Part shown: in pieces, positions 32,722 through 40,799 of the stretch
How positions within the stretch are numbered: the stretch's first letter is position 1
How the letters are laid out: every line of letters starts with the position of its first letter
Source: a virus
Direction: 5' to 3' (one strand)
Virus record (IMG/VR): IMGVR_UViG_3300036944_000680
Location: 1 to 49,367 of that record
Length of the DNA stretch: 49,367 nucleotides
Translations under genes and position numbers: made by a program
The notes under the pieces: model-generated
The model's input: only the letters and a program-made list of their open reading frames with translations
Databases searched by the model: none
Told to the model about the DNA's origin: nothing

Positions 32722-33324
32722 ATGAAAATAATAATAGCATGTGAAGAAAGCCAAACGGTTTGTAAAGCATTTAGAGAAAAAGGACATGAAGCATATTCTT
32801 GTGACATACAACCTTGTAGTGGAGGACATCCTGAATGGCATATACAGGGAGATGCAATAGAAGAAGTATACAGTGGTAAATACGATATGATGATAGCTCA
32901 TCCACCTTGTACATACTTAAGTAATGCTGGTGCAAGATTTCTTTATCCAAATGGTGTATTAAACCAAGAAAGGCTAGCTATGGGTATGGAAGCAAAAGAT
33001 TTTTTTATGAAATTACTAAATGCTCCAATAGATAAAATATGCGTTGAAAATCCTGTACAAAGCAAAGTGTTTGGTATAGAAAAATACACACAGATAATTG
33101 AACCGTATTATTTTGGTCATCCTTTTAAAAAGAAAACATGTTTATGGCTAAAGAACTTACCAGAATTAAAACCTACAAATATTCTAGAAAAACCAGAAAG
33201 TACAAAAGTTGTTGGTAATTGGTTCAATAAGGGTGGAAAGGAAAGACAAAAAAATAGAAGTAAATTTTGGAGTGGTATAGCTGAAGCAATGGCTGACCAG
33301 TGGGGATTATTAGGTAATGAATAA
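32722..33324 (+). CDS. DNA cytosine-type methyltransferase-like protein
   Basis: 200 residues. It begins MKIIIACEESQTVCKAFREK, the SAM-binding start of phage C5-methyltransferase-like proteins, then CDIQP and AHPPCTYLSNAGARFL with the Pro-Pro-Cys (catalytic) motif, followed by CVENPVQSKVFG (ENP motif). The size is small for a full C5 methyltransferase, and the target recognition domain appears reduced, so activity is less certain. It would add cytosine methylation next to the amino-methyltransferase above. Confidence 0.8.
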   Translation: MKIIIACEESQTVCKAFREKGHEAYSCDIQPCSGGHPEWHIQGDAIEEVYSGKYDMMIAHPPCTYLSNAGARFLYPNGVLNQERLAMGMEAKDFFMKLLNAPIDKICVENPVQSKVFGIEKYTQIIEPYYFGHPFKKKTCLWLKNLPELKPTNILEKPESTKVVGNWFNKGGKERQKNRSKFWSGIAEAMADQWGLLGNE

Positions 33325-33332
33325 TAAAAAAC

Positions 33333-33752
33333 ATGGGATATCAAGTATACAGAATAAATAAAGACACAGGTGGATATAGGTTTGCTGGGTATGGAGTACC
33401 TGCCATATGTGAACATCCAGATTGCCTTAAAGAAATAGATAGAGGGGTATCTTATGCCTGCGGAGGTGTACCAAACAGTGAACATGGATGTGATAGATAT
33501 TTTTGTTCAGAACATTTAAATTATGTTTATTTTAAAGAAGACGGTTTATTATGTAGACATAGAAAAGATTGTGATTGTGATTCTTTTGAAATATGTGAAA
33601 TGTGTTCTAAACAAAAAAACCCGTTTCCATATAAAAATGAATCAAAGGAATGGGTTAAACATGTAATAAAAGATAAAAGCTGGAAAGAATGGAGGCAAAA
33701 AAATCCTGAAATAGTAGCTGAATATCAAAAAATTTTATTAGGTAATGAATAA
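33333..33752 (+). CDS. Cysteine-rich zinc-finger phage protein
   Basis: 139 residues. Many Cys/His pairs: PAICEHPDCLKEIDRG, YACGGVPNSEHGCDRYFCSEH, CRHRKDCDCDSFEICEMCSK. This is the pattern of a conserved phage protein with multiple zinc sites (GYGVPA..C...C). It probably binds nucleic acid or a ubiquitous host protein. It follows the cytosine methyltransferase by 8 bp. Confidence 0.6.
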   Translation: MGYQVYRINKDTGGYRFAGYGVPAICEHPDCLKEIDRGVSYACGGVPNSEHGCDRYFCSEHLNYVYFKEDGLLCRHRKDCDCDSFEICEMCSKQKNPFPYKNESKEWVKHVIKDKSWKEWRQKNPEIVAEYQKILLGNE

Positions 33753-33756
33753 CTCT

Positions 33757-33882
33757 ATGAATGAAAAAATAGAACAAGGAATTGAAATATTATTAGGAAT
33801 TCAAGGATATGCATACTGTGATGATTGCAGAAAATGGTATAAACCAGAAGAACAAACTCATTCATATTGCTATGATAAATAA
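33757..33882 (+). CDS. Tiny zinc-knuckle protein
   Basis: 41 residues. YCDDC near residues 20-24 and HSYCYD near the end could form one zinc knuckle. It follows the previous stop by 4 bp. Small but consistent with the numerous zinc mini-proteins in this arm. Confidence 0.45.
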   Translation: MNEKIEQGIEILLGIQGYAYCDDCRKWYKPEEQTHSYCYDK

Positions 33883-33888
33883 AAACTT

Positions 33889-34332
33889 ATGATAACAACA
33901 CACGAAGAACTAATTAAACTCCACGGGAAAAGCGTTACCTGTGAGATTGAAGGAGAATACATTGACGACGCTAAAATATCGGTACAGGAAAATGGGCGGG
34001 TATATATTTGTCAAAATGAAAAAAAAGGAGAGAATACTGATGATAAATTAGGACACGAGTATTCTTGGGGTATTTCTTATAAGGGAGTGGGATACGAAGA
34101 AAATAATAGATATTGCACAAAAATAACTCTAGTAACCAAAGAAAAAGAAAAACCAACAAAACCTATAATGGAAATCCACCAAGAAGAACAAGTAAAATGG
34201 TCAGATGATAATACCCTCTATTCAAAGAAAGAAATATCTTTTAACTCTAAAAAATATTCCCATGAAGAATGGAATGAGTTTGTAGCATTGGTAAAAAAAG
34301 TAGATAAGCGTTATAAGGATTATTTGAAATAA
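33889..34332 (+). CDS. Protein of unknown function
   Basis: 147 residues; beta-rich N-terminal part (LHGKSVTCEIEGEYIDDAKI and GRVYICQNEKKGEN) and a Lys/Glu-rich C-terminal helix (KKYSHEEWNEFVALVKKVDK). No motif recognised. It lies 2 bp before the HAD-type gene, so may be functionally paired with it. Confidence 0.5.
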   Translation: MITTHEELIKLHGKSVTCEIEGEYIDDAKISVQENGRVYICQNEKKGENTDDKLGHEYSWGISYKGVGYEENNRYCTKITLVTKEKEKPTKPIMEIHQEEQVKWSDDNTLYSKKEISFNSKKYSHEEWNEFVALVKKVDKRYKDYLK

Positions 34333-34334
34333 TT

Positions 34335-34682
34335 ATGAAAATAGCATTTGATATAGATGATACATTGATAGTACCGTCAGTAGTAACAGGAATTAGAGAT
34401 ACACCGAACTACGAAACGATAGCCGTTTATAAATGGTTTCAGTCACAAGGATACCATATGATACTATGGTCAGGCTCAGGGGTAGATTGGGCTAGACATT
34501 GGAACGAGGTACTTGGATTAAAAACTGATGAAATCAGAATTAAGCAAAAATCAGATGATGTAGATATTTGCTTTGATGACTGTGAAGTTGACCTTGCCAC
34601 AGTAAACATAAAGGTCAAAAGATTTAACAACGAAATTTCACGCAAAGACTGGAACGAGACTAAGCGTGAGCCTATTAATTAA
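34335..34682 (+). CDS. HAD-type phosphatase-like protein
   Basis: 115 residues. The N-terminus (KIAFDIDDTLIVPSVV) is the HAD motif I, with the nucleophile Asp and second Asp (DIDDT). YHMILWSGSGVDWAR carries the motif II-like Ser, and ICFDDCEVDLATV looks like motif IV. A short cap is used. Such phage phosphatases may process nucleotides or proteins. The start is 3 bp after the previous stop. Confidence 0.78.
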   Translation: MKIAFDIDDTLIVPSVVTGIRDTPNYETIAVYKWFQSQGYHMILWSGSGVDWARHWNEVLGLKTDEIRIKQKSDDVDICFDDCEVDLATVNIKVKRFNNEISRKDWNETKREPIN

Positions 34683-34690
34683 TAATAATT

Positions 34691-35023
34691 ATGAAAGCAA
34701 TACCACTAGAAAACTTCGCAAAGGGTTTGATATCAGATGAGCGAAAAAAATGTCCTGTAACATCGGGAGTACTTGGATATTTTCAAGAAGCAGTACTAGC
34801 AGTAGCCAATCATTCATTAGTAGCAAATGAAAAGCATAATCCTGGAACAGAATTACACTGGGATAAGAGTAAATCAGCAGACGAGCTTGATTCATTAGTA
34901 AGACATATCATTGACTTAGAAAACGGACATGATTATGATGACAATGGATTACACGTTGAAGTTGCTATTGCATGGAGAGGTTTAGCTAATTTACAAAGAA
35001 AGATAGATAAATTAAAGAAATAA
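34691..35023 (+). CDS. dATP/dGTP diphosphohydrolase-like protein
   Basis: 110 residues, helical. The segments VLGYFQEAVLAVANHSLVAN and ELDSLVRHIIDLENGHDYDD, with DNGLHVEVAIAWRGLANL near the C-terminus, fit the fold of small phage dATP/dGTP diphosphohydrolase-type proteins (the DUF5664 group as I recall it). The metal-binding His/Asp residues are visible but not certain. A nucleotide-pool role would suit a gene just before the replication genes. Confidence 0.55.
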   Translation: MKAIPLENFAKGLISDERKKCPVTSGVLGYFQEAVLAVANHSLVANEKHNPGTELHWDKSKSADELDSLVRHIIDLENGHDYDDNGLHVEVAIAWRGLANLQRKIDKLKK

Positions 35024-35024
35024 A

Positions 35025-35639
35025 ATGTCATTTAAAATAGTAAGCACAACAGATGTGTCAATTAGAAACATCCTACAAAACGCATCACTTGAAGCACTTG
35101 GTTTGTATACAGCTTACTGTGAAGTAGCAATCTGGCAAGGATCTTACATTGTTAAAGCAACAACAGGATTCATTGCTAAACGTATTAATAAATCTAAACC
35201 ATTTGTTATTAAGTATAAAAAAGAACTGATTGCTGTTGGTATGTTAGAAGATATACAGAGAAAGGATGATGAGGGCAAAATAACTGGGCACTATGTTCAG
35301 ATTAATCACCTTGCTAATAGCATACAACCAAGTGTAACAGAGAAACCAGTTAAACATAATACAGCAGAACCAATATCAAATATTGTTAAGGATATGTTTG
35401 ATGATCTTAGAAATAAATACAGGTTAAAACTAAAGGGGAAAACACGTGGGCTTGAAACTGAGTATGATAACTTCACAAAGAAACACCCTAAGGCAACTGA
35501 AGAACTTATGAGACAAATGAATGAATCAATGGCTCGTATGTACACAGAGAAGCTAAGGGAATATCCAGACGGTGAATTTAGATACATACCAAACTTTCAA
35601 ACATTTATTAATAATAGTAAGTGGGAGGAATATTTATAA
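35025..35639 (+). CDS. Helix-turn-helix replication initiator-like protein
   Basis: 204 residues. The N-terminus (MSFKIVSTTDVSIRN, then a helix-turn-helix near residues 30-80 with TTGFIAKRINKSKPFVIKY) is the winged-helix type found in phage replisome organisers. The middle is charged. The C-terminal half (KATEELMRQMNESMARMYTE) is helical, as in DnaD-type domains. It lies right before the DnaB-type helicase, separated by a small zinc protein, so loading the helicase at the origin is a sound inference. Confidence 0.7.
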   Translation: MSFKIVSTTDVSIRNILQNASLEALGLYTAYCEVAIWQGSYIVKATTGFIAKRINKSKPFVIKYKKELIAVGMLEDIQRKDDEGKITGHYVQINHLANSIQPSVTEKPVKHNTAEPISNIVKDMFDDLRNKYRLKLKGKTRGLETEYDNFTKKHPKATEELMRQMNESMARMYTEKLREYPDGEFRYIPNFQTFINNSKWEEYL

Positions 35640-35645
35640 TAATAT

Positions 35646-35846
35646 ATGAAAACTCTGAATAAAGAAAATATAAAAAATGAACTACTTAATAAACTTTATA
35701 ATATGTTATTGGAGCAAACAATGCATAATATAATGGTTCATGGTTATGGTTTCTGTGCTCATTGTGGTGAATTAAGGAAGCGTTGCGGGTGTGAATACTT
35801 TGTAGAAGGAGAGGTTTGTAAGTGTAATAATTTAAAAGATATATGA
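35646..35846 (+). CDS. Small zinc protein between initiator and helicase
   Basis: 66 residues. GFCAHCGELRKRCGCEYF with EVCKCNN at the end gives at least five Cys and one His, a compact zinc knuckle. It overlaps the helicase start in an ATGA (stop TGA at 35844-35846), so the two proteins are translation-coupled. It may be a primosome adaptor; that is inference. Confidence 0.6.
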   Translation: MKTLNKENIKNELLNKLYNMLLEQTMHNIMVHGYGFCAHCGELRKRCGCEYFVEGEVCKCNNLKDI

Positions 35847-37258
35847 AACCAACAACAATAGAAAAACTATATGACTTAGATGCAGAGAGGTCATTACTTG
35901 GGGCAATAATGTTAGCTCCACGTAATATGTCTGTTGCTATTGACAAAATAACAAATCAGCATTTTTACAATTCAACCAATGGTATCATCTACCAAACAAT
36001 GATTGAGTTATATTTATCATCAATGAATATCGACCCTATCATTATCAATAGTAAGGTTGACTCTGTATCGCTATCTGTATTGAATGATATCATGATGCAA
36101 ACAGAATCCTCATCTAGCTTAGCCTTTGATGGTTACATTTCAATTGTTGATGATAAGTACAAGAGGAGAAAGCTACATGCTCTGTCTGAAAGAATTGTAG
36201 AAGATTCAATTACTGATCCAAATGTTGAAACATTAATCTCAAACTCAATATCAACAATGAGTAACATCATTGGTACAAATGAAGACATAACCTTTGACAT
36301 TGCAATTAAGGATATGTTTGAACGTGCTGAGGAATATAAACTAAATGATAAGAAACTGTTTGGTTTTAGTATGGGTATTAGTGAAATAGATTACATGCTT
36401 GATGGAATACAACCTGGACAGCTAATTGGTTTTGCAGCATATAGTTCACAAGGTAAAACTTGGGACATGTTAAACATTGCAGCAAAGATTGTTAGTGACG
36501 GTGGTAAGTTCTGTTTTTTCTCTTTTGAAATGTCACCAAGACAAATAGTAACACGATTAATTGCTATACTCTCTGGTGTTGACTCTGACAAAATTAAAAA
36601 GGGTCAGTGTACAGCCGAAGAAACTGAAAAGGTAAACAGAATAACAAAGAAGATAAAAGATTCTGGATCAACAATCTATACAAATACATCACTATCAAAC
36701 ATACTCTTGACAATAAGAAAAGAAGCGTTGGTAAACAAACCTAATGTATTCCTTCTTGACTACATACAACTTATCCAAGATACAGGAACAGAAAGAGATG
36801 TCTTGTCTAAATCAGCAAAGCTGTTTCAAACACTTATGTCAAGGGTTAATATTCCAATGATATTCTTGTCTCAGATTTCAGAGTCAACAGCAAGAGATGG
36901 TTCAACTGATTTTAACCCATTTAAGGGATCAGGTGATATTAATAACTCTGTCTCAACAGCAATCTATAAAAAGTCTGAGCACAGTAAAGATGAAGTTGCA
37001 GAGAGGTTATCTAAAGGGATACCACTAGAATCATATTGGCACGTTCAAAAGAATCGTGATGGTGATTCAGTTGGTAGAGTTCGTGTGTTCTTTGACAACA
37101 GGTTAAAGAGAACTTTTGGGGTTAAGGCATTTGATACTTATTATTGTTTGTCAAGATATGAAAAAGAAGTATCAGAGCTTGACTACACAAAGAATAAGAA
37201 AGCAAATGAAAGTGCTGTTGGGTGGAACAGTGATGACTCACTGTGGAAAACTTCATAA
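35843..37258 (+). CDS. dnaB: DnaB-type replicative helicase
   Basis: 471 residues. The N-terminal domain (LDAERSLLGAIMLAPRN, residues about 10-110) is the DnaB N-domain. The RecA-like core (about 170-430) begins FSMGISEIDYMLDGIQPGQL and has Walker A AAYSSQGKTWDM, FFSFEMSPRQI, Walker B VFLLDYIQLIQ and LSQISESTARDGS. Residues at the first glycine of Walker A differ from consensus (A in place of G), while GKT is kept. It unwinds DNA at the fork and may cooperate with the host primase. No phage primase or polymerase is seen. Confidence 0.92.
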   Translation: MKPTTIEKLYDLDAERSLLGAIMLAPRNMSVAIDKITNQHFYNSTNGIIYQTMIELYLSSMNIDPIIINSKVDSVSLSVLNDIMMQTESSSSLAFDGYISIVDDKYKRRKLHALSERIVEDSITDPNVETLISNSISTMSNIIGTNEDITFDIAIKDMFERAEEYKLNDKKLFGFSMGISEIDYMLDGIQPGQLIGFAAYSSQGKTWDMLNIAAKIVSDGGKFCFFSFEMSPRQIVTRLIAILSGVDSDKIKKGQCTAEETEKVNRITKKIKDSGSTIYTNTSLSNILLTIRKEALVNKPNVFLLDYIQLIQDTGTERDVLSKSAKLFQTLMSRVNIPMIFLSQISESTARDGSTDFNPFKGSGDINNSVSTAIYKKSEHSKDEVAERLSKGIPLESYWHVQKNRDGDSVGRVRVFFDNRLKRTFGVKAFDTYYCLSRYEKEVSELDYTKNKKANESAVGWNSDDSLWKTS

Positions 37259-37264
37259 TATAAC

Positions 37265-37293
37265 TTGCTTTATTTGCTCAGTTATGCTAGGAT
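37265..37293 (+). promoter_or_regulatory. Promoter for the SSB gene
   Basis: TTGCTT (37265-37270), 17-bp spacer ending in TATGC, TAGGAT (37288-37293). The SSB start is at 37346. Confidence 0.7.
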
Positions 37294-37345
37294 GTAAATG
37301 TACAACAAGTACGTAAATTATTTATTTAATTAATTAAAAATTATT

Positions 37346-38044
37346 ATGGCAGAAATTATTATGGCAGGTGGTTCTGGTAAAACTTACTACCAATACAAAC
37401 AAGGTGTATTTCACAACTCAAAACTTAAACCAGGAGAAATTGGTTATACAGAAAGAGAATTTGAAAAGAAAGATGGCACAAAAGAAATTGTTGGTGGAGG
37501 GTTTGCATCAGGTATTGGAGGGTTCGTTACTGATGTACGTATTCGTGAAGTGGAAAAAGATGGTAAGGTAATGTTTAAAACATTGAATGTTACACTTGAC
37601 AATGATACTGTAATTTCTATGGGTCTTGAGTCAGAAGCTGCAGAAATGGTGTTCCGTACATTTGCAAATGTAGATGTAAACGAAAAAACAACACTTATTG
37701 CATGGAAAGATGGTAAAGATTATTCAAAACTTTCTATTAAACAAGGGGGTAAACATGTTGTAGACTCATTTGTTGAATTTGACGCAGAAACTAAAACAGC
37801 AAAACATATTAATGGATACCCAGAACGTGCACCTAAAGGAGCTGATGATGCTGACAAAACTATTGCAAAAGCAATGAAGCAAAAATTCCTTCTAGCACAT
37901 TTCAATGATGTTATTCAACCGAAGTTTGAAGCTGTAAAGGTTGAGGGTGTACAAGCTAGTGCTCCTGCTGAAGATACTGGATATGGTGTATATGATGAAC
38001 CTGAAATGCCAGATGTAGTTGATCCAGCAGATATCCCTTTCTAA
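37346..38044 (+). CDS. ssb: Single-stranded DNA-binding protein (SSB-like)
   Basis: 232 residues. The core (about 1-130) is beta-rich, without an easily recognised OB signature. The end is an acidic tail finishing in DPADIPF, the typical SSB C-terminal tip that recruits helicase, primase and nuclease partners. Length exceeds the 150-180 residues of bacterial SSB; the extra sequence is linker. It has its own promoter and is followed by the nuclease gene, matching a recombination-replication module. Confidence 0.78.
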   Translation: MAEIIMAGGSGKTYYQYKQGVFHNSKLKPGEIGYTEREFEKKDGTKEIVGGGFASGIGGFVTDVRIREVEKDGKVMFKTLNVTLDNDTVISMGLESEAAEMVFRTFANVDVNEKTTLIAWKDGKDYSKLSIKQGGKHVVDSFVEFDAETKTAKHINGYPERAPKGADDADKTIAKAMKQKFLLAHFNDVIQPKFEAVKVEGVQASAPAEDTGYGVYDEPEMPDVVDPADIPF

Positions 38045-38053
38045 TACAAAACT

Positions 38054-38275
38054 ATGACTATCAAACTTAATAAGGTTACATTCGGTGCTACAATACCAAC
38101 ATCTGAAAGGTTTGAAGTAGCACGGTTTGACCTTGAATTTAATATTGATAATGAAACTGATTTATCTGGGGCAGAAAAATTTTCTAAAGAATACTTTGGA
38201 AAGAAAGCTGTTGAGCTAGGGAACATACAATCAGTATTCTTTAACAAGAAAGAGGAAGAAGAAAAAAAATCATAA
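38054..38275 (+). CDS. Short form or N-terminal part of the nuclease (ends at the A8 frameshift site)
   Basis: 73 residues ending in KKEEEEKKS. It is beta-rich (KVTFGATIPTSERFEVARFD, LEFNIDNETD) and starts 9 bp after the SSB stop. The 3' end holds GAAAAAAAATC. A -1 shift at that run joins it to the nuclease reading frame, which has no usable start of its own. The product may therefore be made alone or as a fusion. It resembles no family that I recognise. Confidence 0.65.
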   Translation: MTIKLNKVTFGATIPTSERFEVARFDLEFNIDNETDLSGAEKFSKEYFGKKAVELGNIQSVFFNKKEEEEKKS

Positions 38276-39219
38276 GCCAGAATTCTGAAGCAATTAAGAA
38301 TATACAATCTTATACTGAAGAATCAGTTGAGGTACAGTTCAATGTTGAAAAACACTTGACAATATTCAACAATAGATTATTAAAGGGGGGTTCTGGCTTT
38401 AAGAAAAACTTTCAAGAACCATTTAACAAACAGCAAGCACTTAGTAATTGTATTAATTGGGGAGTACCTGAAAATGTAATTAGTGAGATGTGGTCTGAAG
38501 GTGGTAATGTAAGTTCTCAATTTGGTACGGCAATACATGATGCACTTGAAAATAAACAAAAAGGTTTACCAATAAACTATGATTTATTTACAGAGGCAGT
38601 AAACTATGCAAGAAAAGTTCTTGTCAAGTATGGTACATATGGTGAGAAAATATCTGAATATAGATATCAAGCAGCTCTTAAAAAAGAAGCTAAGAAAAAG
38701 AAATCTGGTATAGTTACAAAAGATATTAACTATGCTTACCCATCGCATCCACTACTTATTGAACTCATTAAAATAAATGATTCAGAACATAAAGCTATAC
38801 TTGACAACATCTTAAAGGGTTTTGATAAGTTGGCTAAGAAGAAAAAACTGATAGGAGAAGTTGTATGCGAACCATTGGTTACATACGTTCCCTATCATAT
38901 GGGTGGTTTTGTTGATAGGTTACTTATTATTGACAAGGATAAAAAGATATGTAGAGTTGGTGATTATAAAGTAAACATTAAGGCAGATGTTAAAGACAAG
39001 AAACATAAGATGTCTGCTGAGTATGAACACCTACCATCAACCAAACTATCTGAATTTACCTTACAAACAAACTATTATGCTTTCTGTTTATGGAAGGCTG
39101 GTTGGACAATACAAGGGCTTGATGCATTTGTATTTGAGGGGGAATGGAAACACTACGAACTTGAACTATTTGATATGGTTGAGTTTGAGCATATTATTAA
39201 AAAGTATAATTTAAATTAA
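38245..39219 (+). CDS. PD-(D/E)XK nuclease (RecB/Cas4-like), probably expressed by -1 frameshifting
   Basis: The open frame starts after a TAA at 38242-38244 and has no ATG until well inside. The protein-like sequence SQNSEAIKNIQSYTEES precedes the only TTG candidate at 38356, so translation most likely enters by a -1 shift at the A8 run 38262-38269 from the previous gene. An SD-like AGAGGAAGAAG lies directly upstream, as at dnaX-type sites. The nuclease core shows GTAIHDALE, then VGGFVDRLLII-type sequence (HMGGFVDRLLIID) and VGDYKVN (the D-x-K), with LQTNYYAFCLWKAGW at the helix, all as in RecB-family exonucleases. It may process DNA ends during recombination. Confidence 0.8.
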   Translation, partial: QERGRRKKIISQNSEAIKNIQSYTEESVEVQFNVEKHLTIFNNRLLKGGSGFKKNFQEPFNKQQALSNCINWGVPENVISEMWSEGGNVSSQFGTAIHDALENKQKGLPINYDLFTEAVNYARKVLVKYGTYGEKISEYRYQAALKKEAKKKKSGIVTKDINYAYPSHPLLIELIKINDSEHKAILDNILKGFDKLAKKKKLIGEVVCEPLVTYVPYHMGGFVDRLLIIDKDKKICRVGDYKVNIKADVKDKKHKMSAEYEHLPSTKLSEFTLQTNYYAFCLWKAGWTIQGLDAFVFEGEWKHYELELFDMVEFEHIIKKYNLN

Positions 39220-39222
39220 AAC

Positions 39223-39492
39223 ATGGAAATTATTTTAGGAGTTATTTTAGGATTTGTTACTGCTAACACATATATTTTATTCAACCTTAAAAAGAGTTTA
39301 AATCTAGTTCATAAGATACTGGATGATAAAATTTTAGACAATGATATTGCTAATGATTACTTAGATGGGGTGGTTAATGCATATGAAGAAGTTTCAGAGT
39401 TACTTGAGATGTTTAGTGAAAAACAAATTAGTGCAGCTTATTTGAAGCTAGAAAAGAAACGAGAGAAGGAAGCTAAGGAAATTCAATTCTAA
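39223..39492 (+). CDS. Small membrane-anchored protein
   Basis: 89 residues. The first 20 residues form one membrane helix (MEIILGVILGFVTANTYILF), followed by a long charged helix ending KKREKEAKEIQF. It starts 3 bp after the nuclease stop. The topology is single-pass with a cytoplasmic or external coil. No function is recognised. Confidence 0.55.
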   Translation: MEIILGVILGFVTANTYILFNLKKSLNLVHKILDDKILDNDIANDYLDGVVNAYEEVSELLEMFSEKQISAAYLKLEKKREKEAKEIQF

Positions 39493-39501
39493 TGGGAAGG
39501 A

Positions 39502-39530
39502 TTGACTTTTAGAGTAAAATATGCTATACT
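39502..39530 (+). promoter_or_regulatory. Promoter of the secreted 3D-domain gene and possibly the large RNA
   Basis: TTGACT (39502-39507), 17-bp spacer ending in TATGC, TATACT (39525-39530). A 60-nt leader follows with a hairpin CTTGGT/ACCAAG just before the start at 39598. Confidence 0.87.
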
Positions 39531-39597
39531 CTTTATCTAGGGTGTAGTATCCTTACTAAAATATAATTGGTTTCTTGGTAGCACATAACCAAGTGAA

Positions 39598-40083
39598 ATG
39601 CGTAAATGCTTTATAAAAAATATGATTATCTTGACAGTATTACTATCAGGTTTAATCATTATATTAGTTCCAAGAATTGTACATGCAACAACTGTTGATG
39701 ATGAAATAATAACTATACAACCTACTGTGGATCAAAAACCCGCACTAGAAGTTAAGAAAGAGTTACCAACCAAGAAGATTGTTGCTGTCAATGGAACAAA
39801 AGTTATGGCAGAAATATCAGGTTATACATCAAGCGTTGATGAAACCGATAGCACCCCGTTTATTACCGCATCTGGTCAGCGTACCAGATATGGAATTATT
39901 GCCTGTCCTTCAAGGTTTAAGTTTGGACAAGAGGTAATAATTAACGGTAAGACATATGAATGTCAAGATAGAATGAATGCTCGTTATCGAGATAAGAATA
40001 ACTTTGACATTTGGTTTGAGACAAAAGCAGAGGCTTTTGCTTGGGGTAGGAGAACAGTGGAAGTTACTATAGTAAGTAACTAA
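39598..40083 (+). CDS. Secreted 3D/double-psi beta-barrel protein
   Basis: 161 residues. A signal peptide spans about residues 1-30 (MRKCFIKNMIILTVLLSGLI, end VHA-TT). The mature domain has the sequence ITASGQRTRYGIIACPS, QEVIINGKTYECQDRMNARY and NFDIWFETKAEAFAWG. This is the 3D (Asp-rich double-psi barrel) family, which I recall from Patescibacteria and other cell-wall proteins. The acidic residues (D in QDRMN and in FDIW) are kept. Activity on glycans or the envelope is plausible. It may help host binding, lysis or wall remodelling. Confidence 0.75.
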   Translation: MRKCFIKNMIILTVLLSGLIIILVPRIVHATTVDDEIITIQPTVDQKPALEVKKELPTKKIVAVNGTKVMAEISGYTSSVDETDSTPFITASGQRTRYGIIACPSRFKFGQEVIINGKTYECQDRMNARYRDKNNFDIWFETKAEAFAWGRRTVEVTIVSN

Positions 40084-40100
40084 TCTAATCATGGTGGTTA

Positions 40101-40237
40101 GGTTTATGTGGTGGCGGAATAGGTAGACGCATATTGGGGATGGTAGCCATATCCATCATGCAAGGTGACTATACTCTAATCGAACCGAATCATTGGTATG
40201 ATAAGTTTGAAGAGTCAAATCCTTGCCCACATAAACC
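40101..40237 (+). ncRNA. tRNA-Leu-like domain at the 5' end of a large structured RNA
   Basis: GGTTTATGTGG (40101-40111) pairs perfectly with CCACATAAACC (40227-40237) over 11 bp. The D-arm GCGGAATAGGTAGACGC matches tRNA-Leu closely. GCAAGG/CCTTGC forms another stem near the T arm. The T arm is degenerate and no normal 7-nt anticodon loop can be drawn (a bulged ATATTGG/CCATAT stem with a 9-nt loop is the best). The length (about 129 nt between acceptor ends) exceeds tRNA-Leu. So it is a tRNA-like structure rather than a functional tRNA. Confidence 0.6.
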
Positions 40238-40770
40238 TGTTCATCAGGCAGAGTAAACTGTGTAAATCACTGCTTTTTTTAATCTGGTTTTGCACCCAGC
40301 GGAATACTTCCTTAAAACGATAGCTTATAGAATATAAGTAATGGAAATAATAACCGTGGTAATGCGGTCGGTCATCGACAACATCCGATTTAATCCTTGT
40401 GGTTGGGTCTACGGAATATATTAGAGTTTATAACCTAAAAAAAGGAACAAGCAGAAGCACGGACAACTGTGCCACGGTTAGGTTCATTTATTATATTTCG
40501 TTGACCTGTTCATTAGTGGGAAAGTGAATATGGCGTACTTACAAGGACGTAGACTTGTAGGCTAATTTTTTGGACTAACTTGTTGTTGGTCTCTTGGGTC
40601 AGGAAACCGTTAGGCTCTTGCTCAAGAAGCTGTCAATAAAAAACAGTCCCGAACAAGGCATTACAGTAGGGAATCAACAAATCAGGATGCCCGAGACACC
40701 CAAAGTTTATAATGGCGAGCGACTTAGTTTGTGAGCGGAATTTATAAATGAGTACGCTGTTAGGTTGATT
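40238..40770 (+). ncRNA. Large structured RNA (ROOL/GOLLD-like candidate)
   Basis: About 530 bases with no credible gene and dense pairing: CTTAT-AGAAT-ATAAG (40324-40338); TAACCGTGG (40351-40359) pairs with CCACGGTTA (40472-40480) over 9 bp; AACCTAA/TTAGGTT (40432-40438, 40478-40484) as an alternative partner; GCAC/GTGC; TTCATT/AGTGAA; TACAAG/CTTGTA (40540-40559); GTCTC..GGG with CCC..GAGAC (40589-40598, 40690-40697); CTGT/ACAG; TTTATA/TATAAA near the end. Size, multiplicity of long-range helices and the neighbouring tRNA-like domain recall the ROOL and GOLLD RNAs of phages, but I cannot match their consensus. Confidence 0.65.
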
Positions 40771-40799
40771 AAATAACACAAAAAGAGTATGACGTCAAG

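Noticed and set aside
32049-35846. UGA recoding (as in some Patescibacteria)
   Set aside because: Genes end in TGA within ATGA overlaps at 32050-32052 and 35844-35846, so UGA is a stop here.
40101-40770. tmRNA or group I intron
   Set aside because: No tag reading frame or resume codon, no conserved tmRNA ends, and no P7-type group I core were seen. The region is longer than a usual tmRNA.
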